Shown: positions 8,745 through 17,755, counted from the stretch's first letter. The stretch is DNA of 64,000 nucleotides from UBA2185 sp964564625 (GCA_964564625.1 CAZMBE010000004.1:1-64000), one strand, 5' to 3'. Program-made: numbers and translations. The notes: a model not told the origin generated them from the sequence alone.

Positions 8745-9269
8745 TTATCCTCTTTTCGCACTGAGGATCTCCCTCTGCCTTCTAAAAACGAACTTAACAA
8801 TTTCATCCCTGATGTCATCACTCATTTCCGTAAACTTAACAGTTGTATAGAAGCCGCCATTCTCCTGATCTGAATTAACTACATCTCCATACAGGTAAAG
8901 AGCTACATGCGGATACATGTAAAGTAAAATCTTTATTTCCAGGAGGTCTCCCTGATCGTATTTTCTCCTGGATGTAAAACCCATCCCGCTGCCGCTGATA
9001 GTCAATGTTTGAAAGGTTAAAGAACTGAAACCCTCACGTTCAACTGAAAGGGAACTTATGATGGAATCAAGTTTCGCGTTTAACAAATTAAGCCACTGAG
9101 CCAGTAGTTTGTCCTCAGGCTCCGGCGGCTTGGTAAAATCACTTAACACTGCCACTCCGGAAATGCGGGGCTTGAAGCATTCTCTCTCCTCCCCCGGTAC
9201 AAGACGGACCTCGAATGGCAGATATGCCGTTACCCTTGCGTATTCTCTCTTGTCATTCATGTAATCCAT
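8745..9269 (-). CDS. PilZ-domain protein, likely c-di-GMP-responsive
   Basis: The product has 174 residues. The N-terminal KREYARVTAYLPFEVRLV resembles the PilZ arginine-rich c-di-GMP motif, and ISGSGMGFTS near residue 95 is the D/N-x-S-x-x-G-like second motif with the first Asp replaced by Ile-Ser. A long helical insert (about 50-85) separates them. The C-terminus is helical. It is located immediately before motA in the che/mot operon, so by analogy with YcgR it may act as a brake or modifier of the stator. The missing acidic residue leaves c-di-GMP binding unproven. Confidence 0.72.
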   Translation of the reverse strand: MDYMNDKREYARVTAYLPFEVRLVPGEERECFKPRISGVAVLSDFTKPPEPEDKLLAQWLNLLNAKLDSIISSLSVEREGFSSLTFQTLTISGSGMGFTSRRKYDQGDLLEIKILLYMYPHVALYLYGDVVNSDQENGGFYTTVKFTEMSDDIRDEIVKFVFRRQREILSAKRG

Positions 9270-9345
9270 GATCTATCCCTGATTTATGAAAGATCACGCG
9301 AATACGCTGGACTGCGTAAAAAAAATCCCATTGCCAGGAAAAGAC

Positions 9346-9813
9346 TCATTGAGGGTCACCTATGCAGACGTCAACCACGAAGGAACCTTCATTTATCTCA
9401 AAAGGAATAACCACACTGGGACCTCCAAGGACGTGCATAATGGAGTGCTCTTTGCCGGATACGACAGTCGGAATAGAGGCAGTAAGGCTATACCCCATCG
9501 TTTCAATTTTTTTCCTTGCCGCCCCTGACACCATATTCGTGAGTTCACCGACGGCATCCCTGATATCGCCGTTGACAGATTTAATCTCCTCTCCCAACAT
9601 GTTTGAGACAATCTTGAGTATACTGCCTGCACTGAAGCTCAGGGCCAGGGAACCCTTTATTGTACCTGTTATACCAATAATCCCGGAGACGTCACCAGTG
9701 GCTAAGCTGTTTTTTTTGAGATAGGGCTTACCGGGTTTCGGGTTCACAAAGGCCATCGTTTTTAATACCTCGACGGTTCCCTCCAGAAAGGGATTAATGA
9801 ATTTCACATCCAT
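9346..9813 (-). CDS. cheX: CheX-like CheY-P phosphatase
   Basis: The product has about 155 residues from the ATG at 9813 (MDVKFINPF), with AAAGG ahead; a start seven codons upstream is less likely. The fold is that of the CheC/CheX/FliY family. The catalytic E-x-x-N is in DAVGELTNMVSGAA near residue 95. It would dephosphorylate CheY-P and so terminate the signal. The adjacent cheY stop codon overlaps its upstream region closely, so it is probably translated with cheY. A second, diverged member lies at 14061. Confidence 0.86.
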   Translation of the reverse strand: MDVKFINPFLEGTVEVLKTMAFVNPKPGKPYLKKNSLATGDVSGIIGITGTIKGSLALSFSAGSILKIVSNMLGEEIKSVNGDIRDAVGELTNMVSGAARKKIETMGYSLTASIPTVVSGKEHSIMHVLGGPSVVIPFEINEGSFVVDVCIGDPQ

Positions 9814-9830
9814 GATGATACCTTTCCAAT

Positions 9831-10217
9831 TCATTTGATATTCTGCATTATCTTATCAATTTTTTCCCCAAGGACTTCATGGGTAAACGGTTTCACTATA
9901 TAATCACTTACACCGGCTTTCACCGCTTCCACGACATTTTCCTTTAGAGATTCCGCTGTCACCATAAGAAAAGGTAATTTATTTAATTCATTATCCGACC
10001 GCACCGCTCTTAAAAGGTCAATTCCTGTCATATTGGGCATATTCCAGTCGGAAATGACAAAATCTACCTTTGTTGATTTCAATGTCTGCAAGGCAATTGC
10101 GCCATCTTCAGCCTCGGCAACATTTTCAAAACCGGACTGCTTCAAGAGGTTCCTGATGACCTTTCTCATTGTGGCAAAGTCATCGACAACCAAGATTTTT
10201 ATTTTTTTAATTTCCAT
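9831..10217 (-). CDS. cheY: Chemotaxis response regulator CheY
   Basis: This is a single receiver domain of 128 residues that carries phosphate from CheA to the motor switch FliM/FliN. The acidic pair is in ILVVDDFATMRK, the phospho-acceptor Asp is in FVISDWNMPNMTG near residue 57, the Thr is in LMVTAE and the Lys is in YIVKPFT, all matching classical CheY. The start at 10217 follows GGGAGGAGGTAAT, a very strong ribosome binding site. It sits directly downstream of cheA and upstream of the CheX phosphatase. Confidence 0.95.
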   Translation of the reverse strand: MEIKKIKILVVDDFATMRKVIRNLLKQSGFENVAEAEDGAIALQTLKSTKVDFVISDWNMPNMTGIDLLRAVRSDNELNKLPFLMVTAESLKENVVEAVKAGVSDYIVKPFTHEVLGEKIDKIMQNIK

Positions 10218-10264
10218 ATTACCTCCTCCCACATTGGATCAATTTGTCAATCTTCTCTTGAACT

Positions 10265-12493
10265 TTAGTTTTCACTCAGTTCGAATAATCCTTCCGGATC
10301 CAGTATCAGTCCTATGTTGCCGTCCCCTAAAATCGCGCCGCCGGAAACACCTTTTACGTGCCTCAAATTTTCACTGAGACCTTTGATCACAACCTCTTCC
10401 TGCCCGATAATCTCGTCCACAAGCAGACACTTCGCTCTGTTCTCACCATCAACGACGACGATTGTCCCTTCCCAGGGATTACGGTAATCCGGCTCTATGC
10501 AGAATAAATTATGCAGCCGCACCAGGGGAAGCAGATTGCCCATGACATTGATAACTTCACCCTTACCGATGACACTGTTGTACAATTCTTTATCAGGGCG
10601 AAGTAATCTTCTTATTGCGGCGGTGGGAACTATGTACTTTTCACGACCCACCCTGACAATCATTCCATCGATGATGGCCATCGTGAGGGGAAAGCTTGTC
10701 ACAAAGGTTGTTCCCGTCCCGTAGTGACTGTTGATCTCTATCTTGCCTCTTAATTTATCCACCGCCTGTTTCACTACATCCATGCCGACACCGCGTCCGG
10801 ATACATCCGTTATCTTCTCCGCTGTGGATAACCCCGGAAGCAAAATTAAACGGTATATATCCTGGTCTGAAAGACCCGCTGCGGAATCAATAACGCCATT
10901 CGCGAGGGCTTTGTTTACTATCTTTTCTTTATTCAATCCTTTCCCATCATCGGATATTTCAATCAGTATGTTTCCTCCTTTATGGTATGCCTTGAGCTGA
11001 ATGGTACCTGCCTCTCTCTTCCCGGCTTTTATCCTCTCTTCGGCCCCCTCGATGCCATGATCCACGGCATTTCTGATGAGATGGACAAGAGGATTATAAA
11101 TTTCCTCCACCATGTTCCTGTCTATTTCGGTATCCTCACCCACGGTGACCACGTTAACTGATTTCCCGGCCGATTTCGAAAGATCTCTAACCAGGCGCGA
11201 CATTCTCTGAAAAGTCTGCTTTATGGGAATCATCCTTAGACTCGTGGATGTCCTTTGCAACTCAGATGTGATGCTGGCAAGTTGTGAAATATCTCTAAAA
11301 AATTTTCTGTCTGTGTTGGACTGAACAATGGGACTCTGCCTGATCATCGACTGCGTAATGACTAATTCTCCTACCATGTCTATCAGATCATCGAGTTTCC
11401 TTGTATCTACTCTGATGGATGTTGTATCGACTACCTGGTTCGTCTGTTTTCTCAACGCCTGGGATATCTGCTTAGGGGTCACTTTCCCCTCAGCGATGAG
11501 TACTTCGCCGATCTTTTTTTCCGGCGGTATTTTCGCAACTTCGAGAGCGTTCTCTAAAACATCCTCAGATATAAGACCATCTTCTACCAGAATTGCCCCT
11601 ATCTTTTTCGGCTCACTCTGCTCATGCTTACCTTCCTGGATATTTTTGATGCGTTTCTCCAGTGCCGGTATATCGATTTCCAAAACGGCCACTGCCTTAC
11701 CTTCCAGACGATTCTGCACATGACCGATCATGGCCTTCAATGCATCAGCCCCATCGAGGATGATATCAATAACCTGGGGCGTCACGGAAAGTTCACCGTT
11801 CCTTACCTTATCCAGAAGATTCTCCAGGTTATGGGCAAGATCACGGATCTTGTCCAGATTGAGAAAGCTTGCCACACCCTTGATGGAATGAAATGGCCTG
11901 AAAATGGTATTTACATATTCCTTATTCTCCGGATCCTGCTCCAGATTCAGAATATTCACCTCAATCTCGTTGATATATTCAAGTCCTTCGATGATAAAAT
12001 CCCTCAATAGAGATTCGTCCTGCCCCTCAATTTCTTTTTCCGGTCCTTTTTCCGGTTCAGCACTTACCTCTGGAGGTGATGCCCGATCAGGTTCCTCACA
12101 CTTTTCATCTGTGTCCTGGATACACACCTCAACCTGTGGGACACCGGTCAGGTGATAAATAGATCCCATGAAGCTGCTTATGTCACCCCCGTACCCATCA
12201 GTTTTCACAGAACTCCGATGAATTTCCTGCATCATGGTGATACCTTCTTCAAAGATGGTAAATGCGGTTTCCGTATCCTTGATCTCACCGAGAATATTCT
12301 TTTCTAAAAGGCGGCTTAATCCTTTGGCCACAGAGCATAATGGGTCTATTTTCAGAACCTCCGCATCCTTGATAATTGAATCAAGCTGGTTGAGAAAATT
12401 ACCTGCTGTCGGAATGTCTATATTTCGACCCTCTATGAATAAATATTTCGCAGCCATTCCATCGATATCGCTCAGCAACTTATCGTATAACAT
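10265..12493 (-). CDS. cheA: Chemotaxis histidine kinase CheA
   Basis: This 742-residue cytoplasmic kinase is coupled by CheW to receptors. An unusual N-terminal region of about 160 residues (helical and then Pro/Glu-rich) precedes the Hpt domain, whose phospho-accepting His202 is in FRPFHSIKGVASF. Between Hpt and the dimerisation domain lie two short repeats, GAILVEDGLISEDVLENAL and GEVLIAEGKVTPKQISQAL (about 305-360), similar to type II secretion ATPase N-terminal motifs. The kinase core has LVHLIRNAVDHGIE (N box), DDGKGL and GRGVGMDVV (G boxes), and a CheW-like domain ends the protein. It lies 3 bases after cheB. Confidence 0.95.
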   Translation of the reverse strand: MLYDKLLSDIDGMAAKYLFIEGRNIDIPTAGNFLNQLDSIIKDAEVLKIDPLCSVAKGLSRLLEKNILGEIKDTETAFTIFEEGITMMQEIHRSSVKTDGYGGDISSFMGSIYHLTGVPQVEVCIQDTDEKCEEPDRASPPEVSAEPEKGPEKEIEGQDESLLRDFIIEGLEYINEIEVNILNLEQDPENKEYVNTIFRPFHSIKGVASFLNLDKIRDLAHNLENLLDKVRNGELSVTPQVIDIILDGADALKAMIGHVQNRLEGKAVAVLEIDIPALEKRIKNIQEGKHEQSEPKKIGAILVEDGLISEDVLENALEVAKIPPEKKIGEVLIAEGKVTPKQISQALRKQTNQVVDTTSIRVDTRKLDDLIDMVGELVITQSMIRQSPIVQSNTDRKFFRDISQLASITSELQRTSTSLRMIPIKQTFQRMSRLVRDLSKSAGKSVNVVTVGEDTEIDRNMVEEIYNPLVHLIRNAVDHGIEGAEERIKAGKREAGTIQLKAYHKGGNILIEISDDGKGLNKEKIVNKALANGVIDSAAGLSDQDIYRLILLPGLSTAEKITDVSGRGVGMDVVKQAVDKLRGKIEINSHYGTGTTFVTSFPLTMAIIDGMIVRVGREKYIVPTAAIRRLLRPDKELYNSVIGKGEVINVMGNLLPLVRLHNLFCIEPDYRNPWEGTIVVVDGENRAKCLLVDEIIGQEEVVIKGLSENLRHVKGVSGGAILGDGNIGLILDPEGLFELSEN

Positions 12494-12496
12494 TAT

Positions 12497-13531
12497 TCAC
12501 ACCATCCTTAATATTTCTTGAGTAACATGCCCCAATGGTACCACCCTGTCCGCTGCACCAAGTTTTATCGCCTCTTTCGGCATACCGAAGACTACGCAGG
12601 TTTTTTCATCCTGGGCAATCGTCTTTGCTCCTGCATGTTTCATCTCTAACAGACCCTCTGCGCCGTCACCCCCCATGCCGGTCAGAATCACACCTATGGA
12701 ATTGGGACCCGCGTACCTGGCTGTTGACTTGAACAGAATATCGACAGAGGGACGCTGATGGTGAATTCTCGGGCCATCCTTGACCTCGACATAGTACCGC
12801 GCACCGCTTCTCTTTAGAAGCATGTGATAATTGCCCGGCGCGATTAATGCCTTACCAGGCGTTACGGATTCATTGTCCGCGGCTTCTTTGACCGTTACCT
12901 GGCATAGGTTGTTCAACCTTTCTGCGAAGGCTGTGGTAAAATTTGCCGGCATATGCTGGACAATAATCATACCCGGTGCATTAGGAGGCATTCTGGTCAG
13001 GACATCCTTCAACGCCTCCGTACCACCCGTGGATGCCCCAATGGCAACGACTTTGTGAGTTGTCTCTGCAAGTGCACTGATAGGCTCATCCTTTTCAGGA
13101 TTTGCCGGCTGGTTCGATTGCTTTGATATATTTGCCGTCGAGGCAACCCTTATTTTCTCTGCCAGCATATCACTCATATCACCTACCGAGTAAGATCCAC
13201 CCGGTTTGGGAATAACATCCACAGCCCCAATTTCCATCGCCTCCAACGCCAATTTGCTTCCTTTCGGAGTAAGTGAACTCACAATGATTACCGGTAACGG
13301 GTAGTGCTTCATCAGCTTCCTCAGAAAGGTCAATCCATCCATCCTCGGCATCTCGATATCTAGGGTTATGACCTCTGGCTTCAGCTTCAGAATTTTATCT
13401 CTGGCCACAAAAGGGTCGGGAGCTGTCCCAACGACATCTATGTCGGAAGACTTGGATAATTCCTCGGAAAGTATTTTCCGCACAATGGCGGAATCATCAA
13501 CTATAAGCGTTTTTATTTTTTGTTTTGTCAT
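12497..13531 (-). CDS. cheB: Chemotaxis methylesterase CheB
   Basis: The 344-residue protein has an N-terminal receiver (TLIVDDSAIVRK; phospho-Asp in ITLDIEMPRMDG; Lys in IPKPGG) and a C-terminal methylesterase and deamidase domain. The catalytic Ser is in GASTGGTEAL near residue 170, the His is in QHMPANFT and the Asp is in GMGGDGAEG. It removes methyl groups from receptor glutamates when phosphorylated by CheA. Its ATG overlaps the cheD stop (ATGA), so translation is coupled, and cheA follows after 3 bases. Confidence 0.96.
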   Translation of the reverse strand: MTKQKIKTLIVDDSAIVRKILSEELSKSSDIDVVGTAPDPFVARDKILKLKPEVITLDIEMPRMDGLTFLRKLMKHYPLPVIIVSSLTPKGSKLALEAMEIGAVDVIPKPGGSYSVGDMSDMLAEKIRVASTANISKQSNQPANPEKDEPISALAETTHKVVAIGASTGGTEALKDVLTRMPPNAPGMIIVQHMPANFTTAFAERLNNLCQVTVKEAADNESVTPGKALIAPGNYHMLLKRSGARYYVEVKDGPRIHHQRPSVDILFKSTARYAGPNSIGVILTGMGGDGAEGLLEMKHAGAKTIAQDEKTCVVFGMPKEAIKLGAADRVVPLGHVTQEILRMV

Positions 13532-14037
13532 CTCTCCTCATCCACGTAGGGATACCAGTCGCCTTTGCGAAGCTTGTTAGCCCTATATATTATGGCCTCG
13601 TTCGTGAGCGTGTTATATACAAGTTTTCTTCCCACATTGCCGCCTGTGTCCTCAGATATGACCTTGATCCCAAAATTCATTAAGGTACTTCGGGCCACTC
13701 TTATATTTTCACGTGCTATCCTCGAACAATCCAAGGAGCGCAGGGCAGCGCCGCCGAAAATTTGGGCCTTTACGTTTTTCTTATTCGCACCCTCATCGAG
13801 GAACATTTTCACCAGATGAAATACTGCCACATTTCCATATTGAGCAGTTGATTTCTCCCTCTCCTTGATAGAAGGGTAGAGGAAATGAGCCATTCCGCCA
13901 TACGTTTCTTTTTTGTCCCATAGCGTTACTGCAACACAGGAACCTAACACCGCGGAAATGACGAAGGGCTCCCTGCTTAAAAAGATGTGTCCTGGCTTTA
14001 AATAGTGCTCGCACGCCTGGATTTCCCTGTCTTTCAT
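13528..14037 (-). CDS. cheD: Receptor glutamine deamidase CheD (first copy)
   Basis: The product has 169 residues. The catalytic Cys is in VLGSCVAVTLWD near residue 33 and the His is in GGMAHFLYP near residue 50, the signature of CheD. It deamidates receptor glutamines and in many bacteria binds CheC/CheX. The C-terminus, RKGDWYPYVDEER, is a short acidic tail. It overlaps cheB by 4 bases. A second CheD is encoded at 15809; the two share the active site but are otherwise diverged, suggesting different receptors or partners. Confidence 0.93.
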   Translation of the reverse strand: MKDREIQACEHYLKPGHIFLSREPFVISAVLGSCVAVTLWDKKETYGGMAHFLYPSIKEREKSTAQYGNVAVFHLVKMFLDEGANKKNVKAQIFGGAALRSLDCSRIARENIRVARSTLMNFGIKVISEDTGGNVGRKLVYNTLTNEAIIYRANKLRKGDWYPYVDEER

Positions 14038-14060
14038 AGTTCGTTAAAACCGGCTGATCG

Positions 14061-14504
14061 TCAATTTGACAGTAATACGGTTGCGCCGAATCTTCCATTT
14101 TCTGAATCAAAATATAAACTGCAGGCATTGTTTTCCTGCATGGACCCAGCGGGACGTTGTGAAAATGACGGTATGCCTAAGTCAAATACCTTCGTCTGGT
14201 CAAGCTTCCCCAAAAAATTTCCACAGATCATGTTCGCAGCTTCCTTCACACAATCTTCAATGTCCCGTTCCGTTATGTCTGCTTTCTCTACACCCAATAA
14301 ATTTTGCACCATGGTTTTTGCCAATTCCTCTGATACCAGGATTATCAATTCTCCATTCAAGGCACCGCCAAACTTTATGGATGACCCTGTGGCATAATCT
14401 GAATATTCATCATGCAAAGGTTCGAGAAAGACATAAAACATCCGCTCAAAGACATCAAAAATCGCTGCCCTCATCGTCTCTTTCATTTCCTTCATATGTT
14501 CCAT
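14061..14504 (-). CDS. CheX/CheC-like protein (second copy)
   Basis: The product has about 147 residues and is a diverged member of the CheC/CheX phosphatase family. The key ExxN is in VKEAANMICGNFLGK near residue 88. The C-terminal strand region CSLYFDSENGRFGATVLL matches the family. Several ATGs lie within the first dozen codons; 14504 is chosen because GGGGGATG precedes it, but starts at 14516 or 14492 are possible. It overlaps the end of the preceding receiver gene by up to about 60 bases, so translation is probably coupled. Its partner is likely the receiver protein directly upstream. Confidence 0.75.
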   Translation of the reverse strand: MEHMKEMKETMRAAIFDVFERMFYVFLEPLHDEYSDYATGSSIKFGGALNGELIILVSEELAKTMVQNLLGVEKADITERDIEDCVKEAANMICGNFLGKLDQTKVFDLGIPSFSQRPAGSMQENNACSLYFDSENGRFGATVLLSN

Positions 14505-14886
14505 CATCCCCCACACCTATAACTTCATATAGAACTTTTCTCACATACTCAGGCGAAAACGGCTTTTTAATAAACTGTTTCGCGCCCATCTCCAATACAA
14601 GTTTCTTTCTTTCGTCACTGCCTTCCGTCGAAACAACAATGACAGGGATTTCCTGCAAGAGAGTGTCCTTCTTCAACGCCGACAGCAATTCCATACCGTT
14701 CATCTCCGGCATGTTCAGATCAGAAAGAATAACATCCACCCAGGTCTTGGACAGGATCTCGAGAGCCTGTCTCCCGTTTCCCGCCTCATAGCATTGATCC
14801 ATCTTGAAACCTGAGATCGTAATGATCTTCTTGATTACGGATCGCATCGAATTTGAATCATCAACGATCAGCACGTTAAAAGACAT
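14455..14886 (-). CDS. CheY-like response regulator
   Basis: The product has 143 residues. A receiver with LIVDDSNSMRS, phospho-Asp in VILSDLNMPEMNG near residue 55, Thr in VVSTEG and Lys in FIKKPFSPE is followed by an acidic 20-residue tail (GVGDDGTYEGNERDDEGSD). A classical CheY is encoded 4.2 kb further along, so this is a second CheY, possibly a phosphate sink or the partner of the overlapping CheX-like protein. The ribosome binding site is GAGGTG. The acidic tail overlaps the next gene and may be dispensable. Confidence 0.9.
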   Translation of the reverse strand: MSFNVLIVDDSNSMRSVIKKIITISGFKMDQCYEAGNGRQALEILSKTWVDVILSDLNMPEMNGMELLSALKKDTLLQEIPVIVVSTEGSDERKKLVLEMGAKQFIKKPFSPEYVRKVLYEVIGVGDDGTYEGNERDDEGSDF

Positions 14887-14966
14887 TGCAGCACCTCATA
14901 TATAAATTTTAATATTCCCATACAGTATCTGTTATTTCCCCTCACATCTGCTCATTTTGTCCATAT

Positions 14967-15812
14967 TTACACTATGCCGAGCAATTCTTTGGCACGCCCC
15001 AGATCATTCAGCATCATCATGATGCATTCTTCGAAATCCCTCTGGCGAAACTTGAATCTGACAATCGCCTCAGACAATCCTTTGTATGCGAGGCCATCGT
15101 TCCCTAACCCTATCCCCATCATAATACAGGCCTGATCCGCAAGATAGACAAGCCAGGCATTGTCACTGCCCCCATCCGGCATCAAATCGGGTCTGTGGTG
15201 ATACACGATGGCATCCCGCATATCCTCGGGAAAATTCCACTGGGTGGCGATCCTTCCTCCCAGGTCCGCATGGCTGATACCGATCACTTCTTCCTCTGCT
15301 TCGAGAAAGGAAATCCCCTTATTGGAGACAAGATCATAAATTTTCAAAAAAGACTCATCGACAAATTCACCCATAATTACCTTGCCGATATCGTGAAGAA
15401 GAGCCGTTGTGTAAAGTCTGGCATCTTCACGATCATAAAACCTCTTAGACAGTATCTGCGTCATCAGGGCAACACCCACAGAATGCTCCCATAGTTTGGT
15501 AGAATCCAGGCCATAGCCTTTTTTATTCGTGTAAAATCTGGACACTCCTGCAGCCTCAACAGCGCGGACGACATTCTGCTGACCGAGCCGCATTACCGCA
15601 TCGCGGATCGTTTCAACTTTATACCTGAGGCCAAAGTATGCAGAATTACAGATTCTAAGTATGTTCGCTGCGATCGCCTGATCATACTTCACTACATCCA
15701 CAACATCCGTTATAGAGAAATCGGGGTCATCAATTAATTTCATTACTTTCAACGCTGCTGCGGGAAAAGCCGGGATATTTTTAATAGATTTCAAGATTTC
15801 TTCGCTGATCAT
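14967..15812 (-). CDS. HDOD-domain protein
   Basis: The product has 281 residues. The HDOD domain (about 5-210) starts with IPAFPAAALKVMKLIDDP, a signature of this HD-related output domain. It retains TALLHDIGKVIMGEF and SHADLGGRIATQW, so it keeps some HD-like histidines and aspartates. HDOD proteins are helical regulators often embedded in che clusters; enzymatic activity is usually not shown. Its ATG overlaps the second cheD stop (ATGA), so they are translated together. It could link chemotaxis output to other signalling, but no specific role can be read here. Confidence 0.86.
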   Translation of the reverse strand: MISEEILKSIKNIPAFPAAALKVMKLIDDPDFSITDVVDVVKYDQAIAANILRICNSAYFGLRYKVETIRDAVMRLGQQNVVRAVEAAGVSRFYTNKKGYGLDSTKLWEHSVGVALMTQILSKRFYDREDARLYTTALLHDIGKVIMGEFVDESFLKIYDLVSNKGISFLEAEEEVIGISHADLGGRIATQWNFPEDMRDAIVYHHRPDLMPDGGSDNAWLVYLADQACIMMGIGLGNDGLAYKGLSEAIVRFKFRQRDFEECIMMMLNDLGRAKELLGIV

Positions 15813-16294
15813 TCCAACTCCCTCATCCCGTTATGGGCAGTCTTCACAAAGACTTTACCGGTTGACACATGCACGTACACTGTCCGGTTATAATTATTTC
15901 CTGTGTCTTCGCCATTTATTAAGACGTTATTCTTCCAGAACAATTTCTTCATGGCCGTGATATTCTTCTGTCCTATGCGAAAAAAATTTGCGTCATCCAG
16001 GATGCTTGCCCCGCCTGCCACCTTCACCACCATACGCTTTTTATCCGCACCAAGTTTATAACAGGCCTTGAACAACATAGGGATTCCTGTATCCGCAAAC
16101 ATAGCAGGATTCTCACCTGCCTTCTTCGCATCGAGTGATGATTCAGGAAGCATAAAATGTAAAAGTCCTCCTACCTTGACCATTGGATCATATACGGCAA
16201 CACCAATACATGAACCCAATGCATAGGTAACTAAAGTATCATTTGTATTATTGCTGACTTTGACATCTGAAATCCCCACCACAATCTCGCTCAT
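15809..16294 (-). CDS. cheD: Receptor glutamine deamidase CheD (second copy)
   Basis: The product has about 161 residues from the ATG at 16294 (MSEIVVGISDVKV), with AGGAAATAAT ahead; the cheR stop codon is immediately adjacent. The CheD catalytic pair is present: Cys in ALGSCIGVAVYD and His in GGLLHFMLP. GGASILDD and ITAMKKLFWKNN correspond to the family core. A second CheD in the same operon is uncommon. It is directly coupled to the HDOD protein downstream, and the receiver and CheX-like genes follow. It may pair with the second CheX-like protein. Confidence 0.93.
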   Translation of the reverse strand: MSEIVVGISDVKVSNNTNDTLVTYALGSCIGVAVYDPMVKVGGLLHFMLPESSLDAKKAGENPAMFADTGIPMLFKACYKLGADKKRMVVKVAGGASILDDANFFRIGQKNITAMKKLFWKNNVLINGEDTGNNYNRTVYVHVSTGKVFVKTAHNGMRELE

Positions 16295-16295
16295 A

Positions 16296-17120
16296 TTATT
16301 TCCTATAGACACTCGGTTCCATATAATTGAATTGATGTTTCAACCCGGTCAGACTCTCGGAACGCCCGATAAACAAATACCCGCCATCCTTCAAACACTG
16401 ATAAAATTTACTCACCATATTACCCTGGGTCTTCTTATCGAAATAGATCATGACATTTCTGCAGAATATGATATCGAACGGTTCTTTATACGGAACATCC
16501 TCCATGAGATTGAACCGCCTGAACTCAATCATATCCTTTAATTCTTTTTTGACCCGATAGTACCCATCCCAAGTTCCCTGACCGATCTGAAAATATTTTT
16601 TTAAGAGAGCAGAAGATACTTTCCCGACTTTTTCTATCGGGTATATACCATTTATCGCGGTGTTAAGTACCCTTGTAGATATGTCGGTCCCGACTATCCT
16701 AATGGACATCCCATTGCCGCTGCACATCTCTCTCAAGGTCATGGCAATAGAGTAAGGTTCTTCACCTGTCGAACAGCCGGCGCTCCATATTCTCAATTTC
16801 GGGATATGACCATTGTGAGACACTCCCATCATCTCCGGTATTATTTCGTGAAACTTTTTGAAATGTTCCGATTCTCTGAAAAAACTCGTCAAATTTGTAG
16901 AGAGCGAGTCGATCATGGCAATCAACTCATCTGATCCATCCGATGTTGTCACATAATGATAATATTCTGAGAATGACTTGAAATTCCCTTTTCTCAGCCT
17001 TTTGCCCAACCGCGCTTTAACAAGCTCTTTCTTTCCTTCATGAAGATTAATGCCGCATAGATCGTACACAAAGCGGCTGATTTTCTCAAAATCAACATCT
17101 CTAAGCTCAATTGATGCCAT
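16296..17120 (-). CDS. cheR: Chemotaxis methyltransferase CheR
   Basis: The 274-residue protein has a helical N-terminal domain (FEKISRFVYDLCGINLHEGK; GKRLRK) that binds receptors, and a SAM-binding domain with IWSAGCSTGEEPYSIAM near residue 110 and FDIIFCRNVMIYFD near residue 215. It transfers methyl groups to receptor glutamates, opposing CheB. It lies 68 bases after cheW on the same strand. A C-terminal pentapeptide-binding domain is not apparent, and the MCP at 17859 also lacks the tethering pentapeptide, which is consistent. Confidence 0.96.
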   Translation of the reverse strand: MASIELRDVDFEKISRFVYDLCGINLHEGKKELVKARLGKRLRKGNFKSFSEYYHYVTTSDGSDELIAMIDSLSTNLTSFFRESEHFKKFHEIIPEMMGVSHNGHIPKLRIWSAGCSTGEEPYSIAMTLREMCSGNGMSIRIVGTDISTRVLNTAINGIYPIEKVGKVSSALLKKYFQIGQGTWDGYYRVKKELKDMIEFRRFNLMEDVPYKEPFDIIFCRNVMIYFDKKTQGNMVSKFYQCLKDGGYLFIGRSESLTGLKHQFNYMEPSVYRK

Positions 17121-17188
17121 AGTATTAAGATCACATTCCTAGTAGTTTTGATCAGCGCAAATGTTTGCTGTACCAATACATGAACGAT

Positions 17189-17719
17189 TTAATGCATTAT
17201 CGATTCAGCCACAATGACATCCGTCGTTAACACCTTATCAATATCAAGAAGTATCTTGACTCCTCCCTTTACTTTGGCCATACCAAGGATATAATCCGTC
17301 TCTAGTTTCACACCGAATGTGGGCGTATCCTCGATTTCTTCACTTTTAATATTCAGAACCTCTGAAACGGAATCCACAATGATGCCCATAACGGTCTTCT
17401 TCCCTGACGTCGACGCAATATCAACAACAATGATACAGGTTCTGTCATTGTATTCTATGGTATCCATCCCGAATTTCCGGCGCAGATCCAAGACTGGAAT
17501 AACCTTTCCCCTTAGATTAATGACGCCCTTCACGTATTTGGGAGTCTGGGGCACTGCGGTGATATTCATGATACCGATGATTTCCTTGACTTTGAGTATC
17601 TCCAGGCCATATTCTTCACTTCCGAGACCAAAGGTGAGATATTTCCCCTCCCTATGCAGATCCCTCTCCATTACTTTTGGAATTGCGTTTTCTTTGATGT
17701 TTTCTGCTACTTCCGGCAT
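17189..17719 (-). CDS. cheW: Chemotaxis coupling protein CheW
   Basis: The 176-residue adaptor links the MCP to CheA. A single CheW domain follows a 25-residue N-terminal extension. Conserved elements are YLTFGLGSEEYGLEILKVKE near residue 28, VKGVINLRGKVIPVLDLRRK near residue 62 and ILLDIDKVLT near the end. The ribosome binding site GAGGAGG is strong. It lies 139 bases after the MCP gene with a hairpin between them, so its expression may be adjusted separately within the same transcript. Confidence 0.96.
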   Translation of the reverse strand: MPEVAENIKENAIPKVMERDLHREGKYLTFGLGSEEYGLEILKVKEIIGIMNITAVPQTPKYVKGVINLRGKVIPVLDLRRKFGMDTIEYNDRTCIIVVDIASTSGKKTVMGIIVDSVSEVLNIKSEEIEDTPTFGVKLETDYILGMAKVKGGVKILLDIDKVLTTDVIVAESIMH

Positions 17720-17755
17720 AACTATAACCTCCTCATAATTGAAATGAATTGTTAC

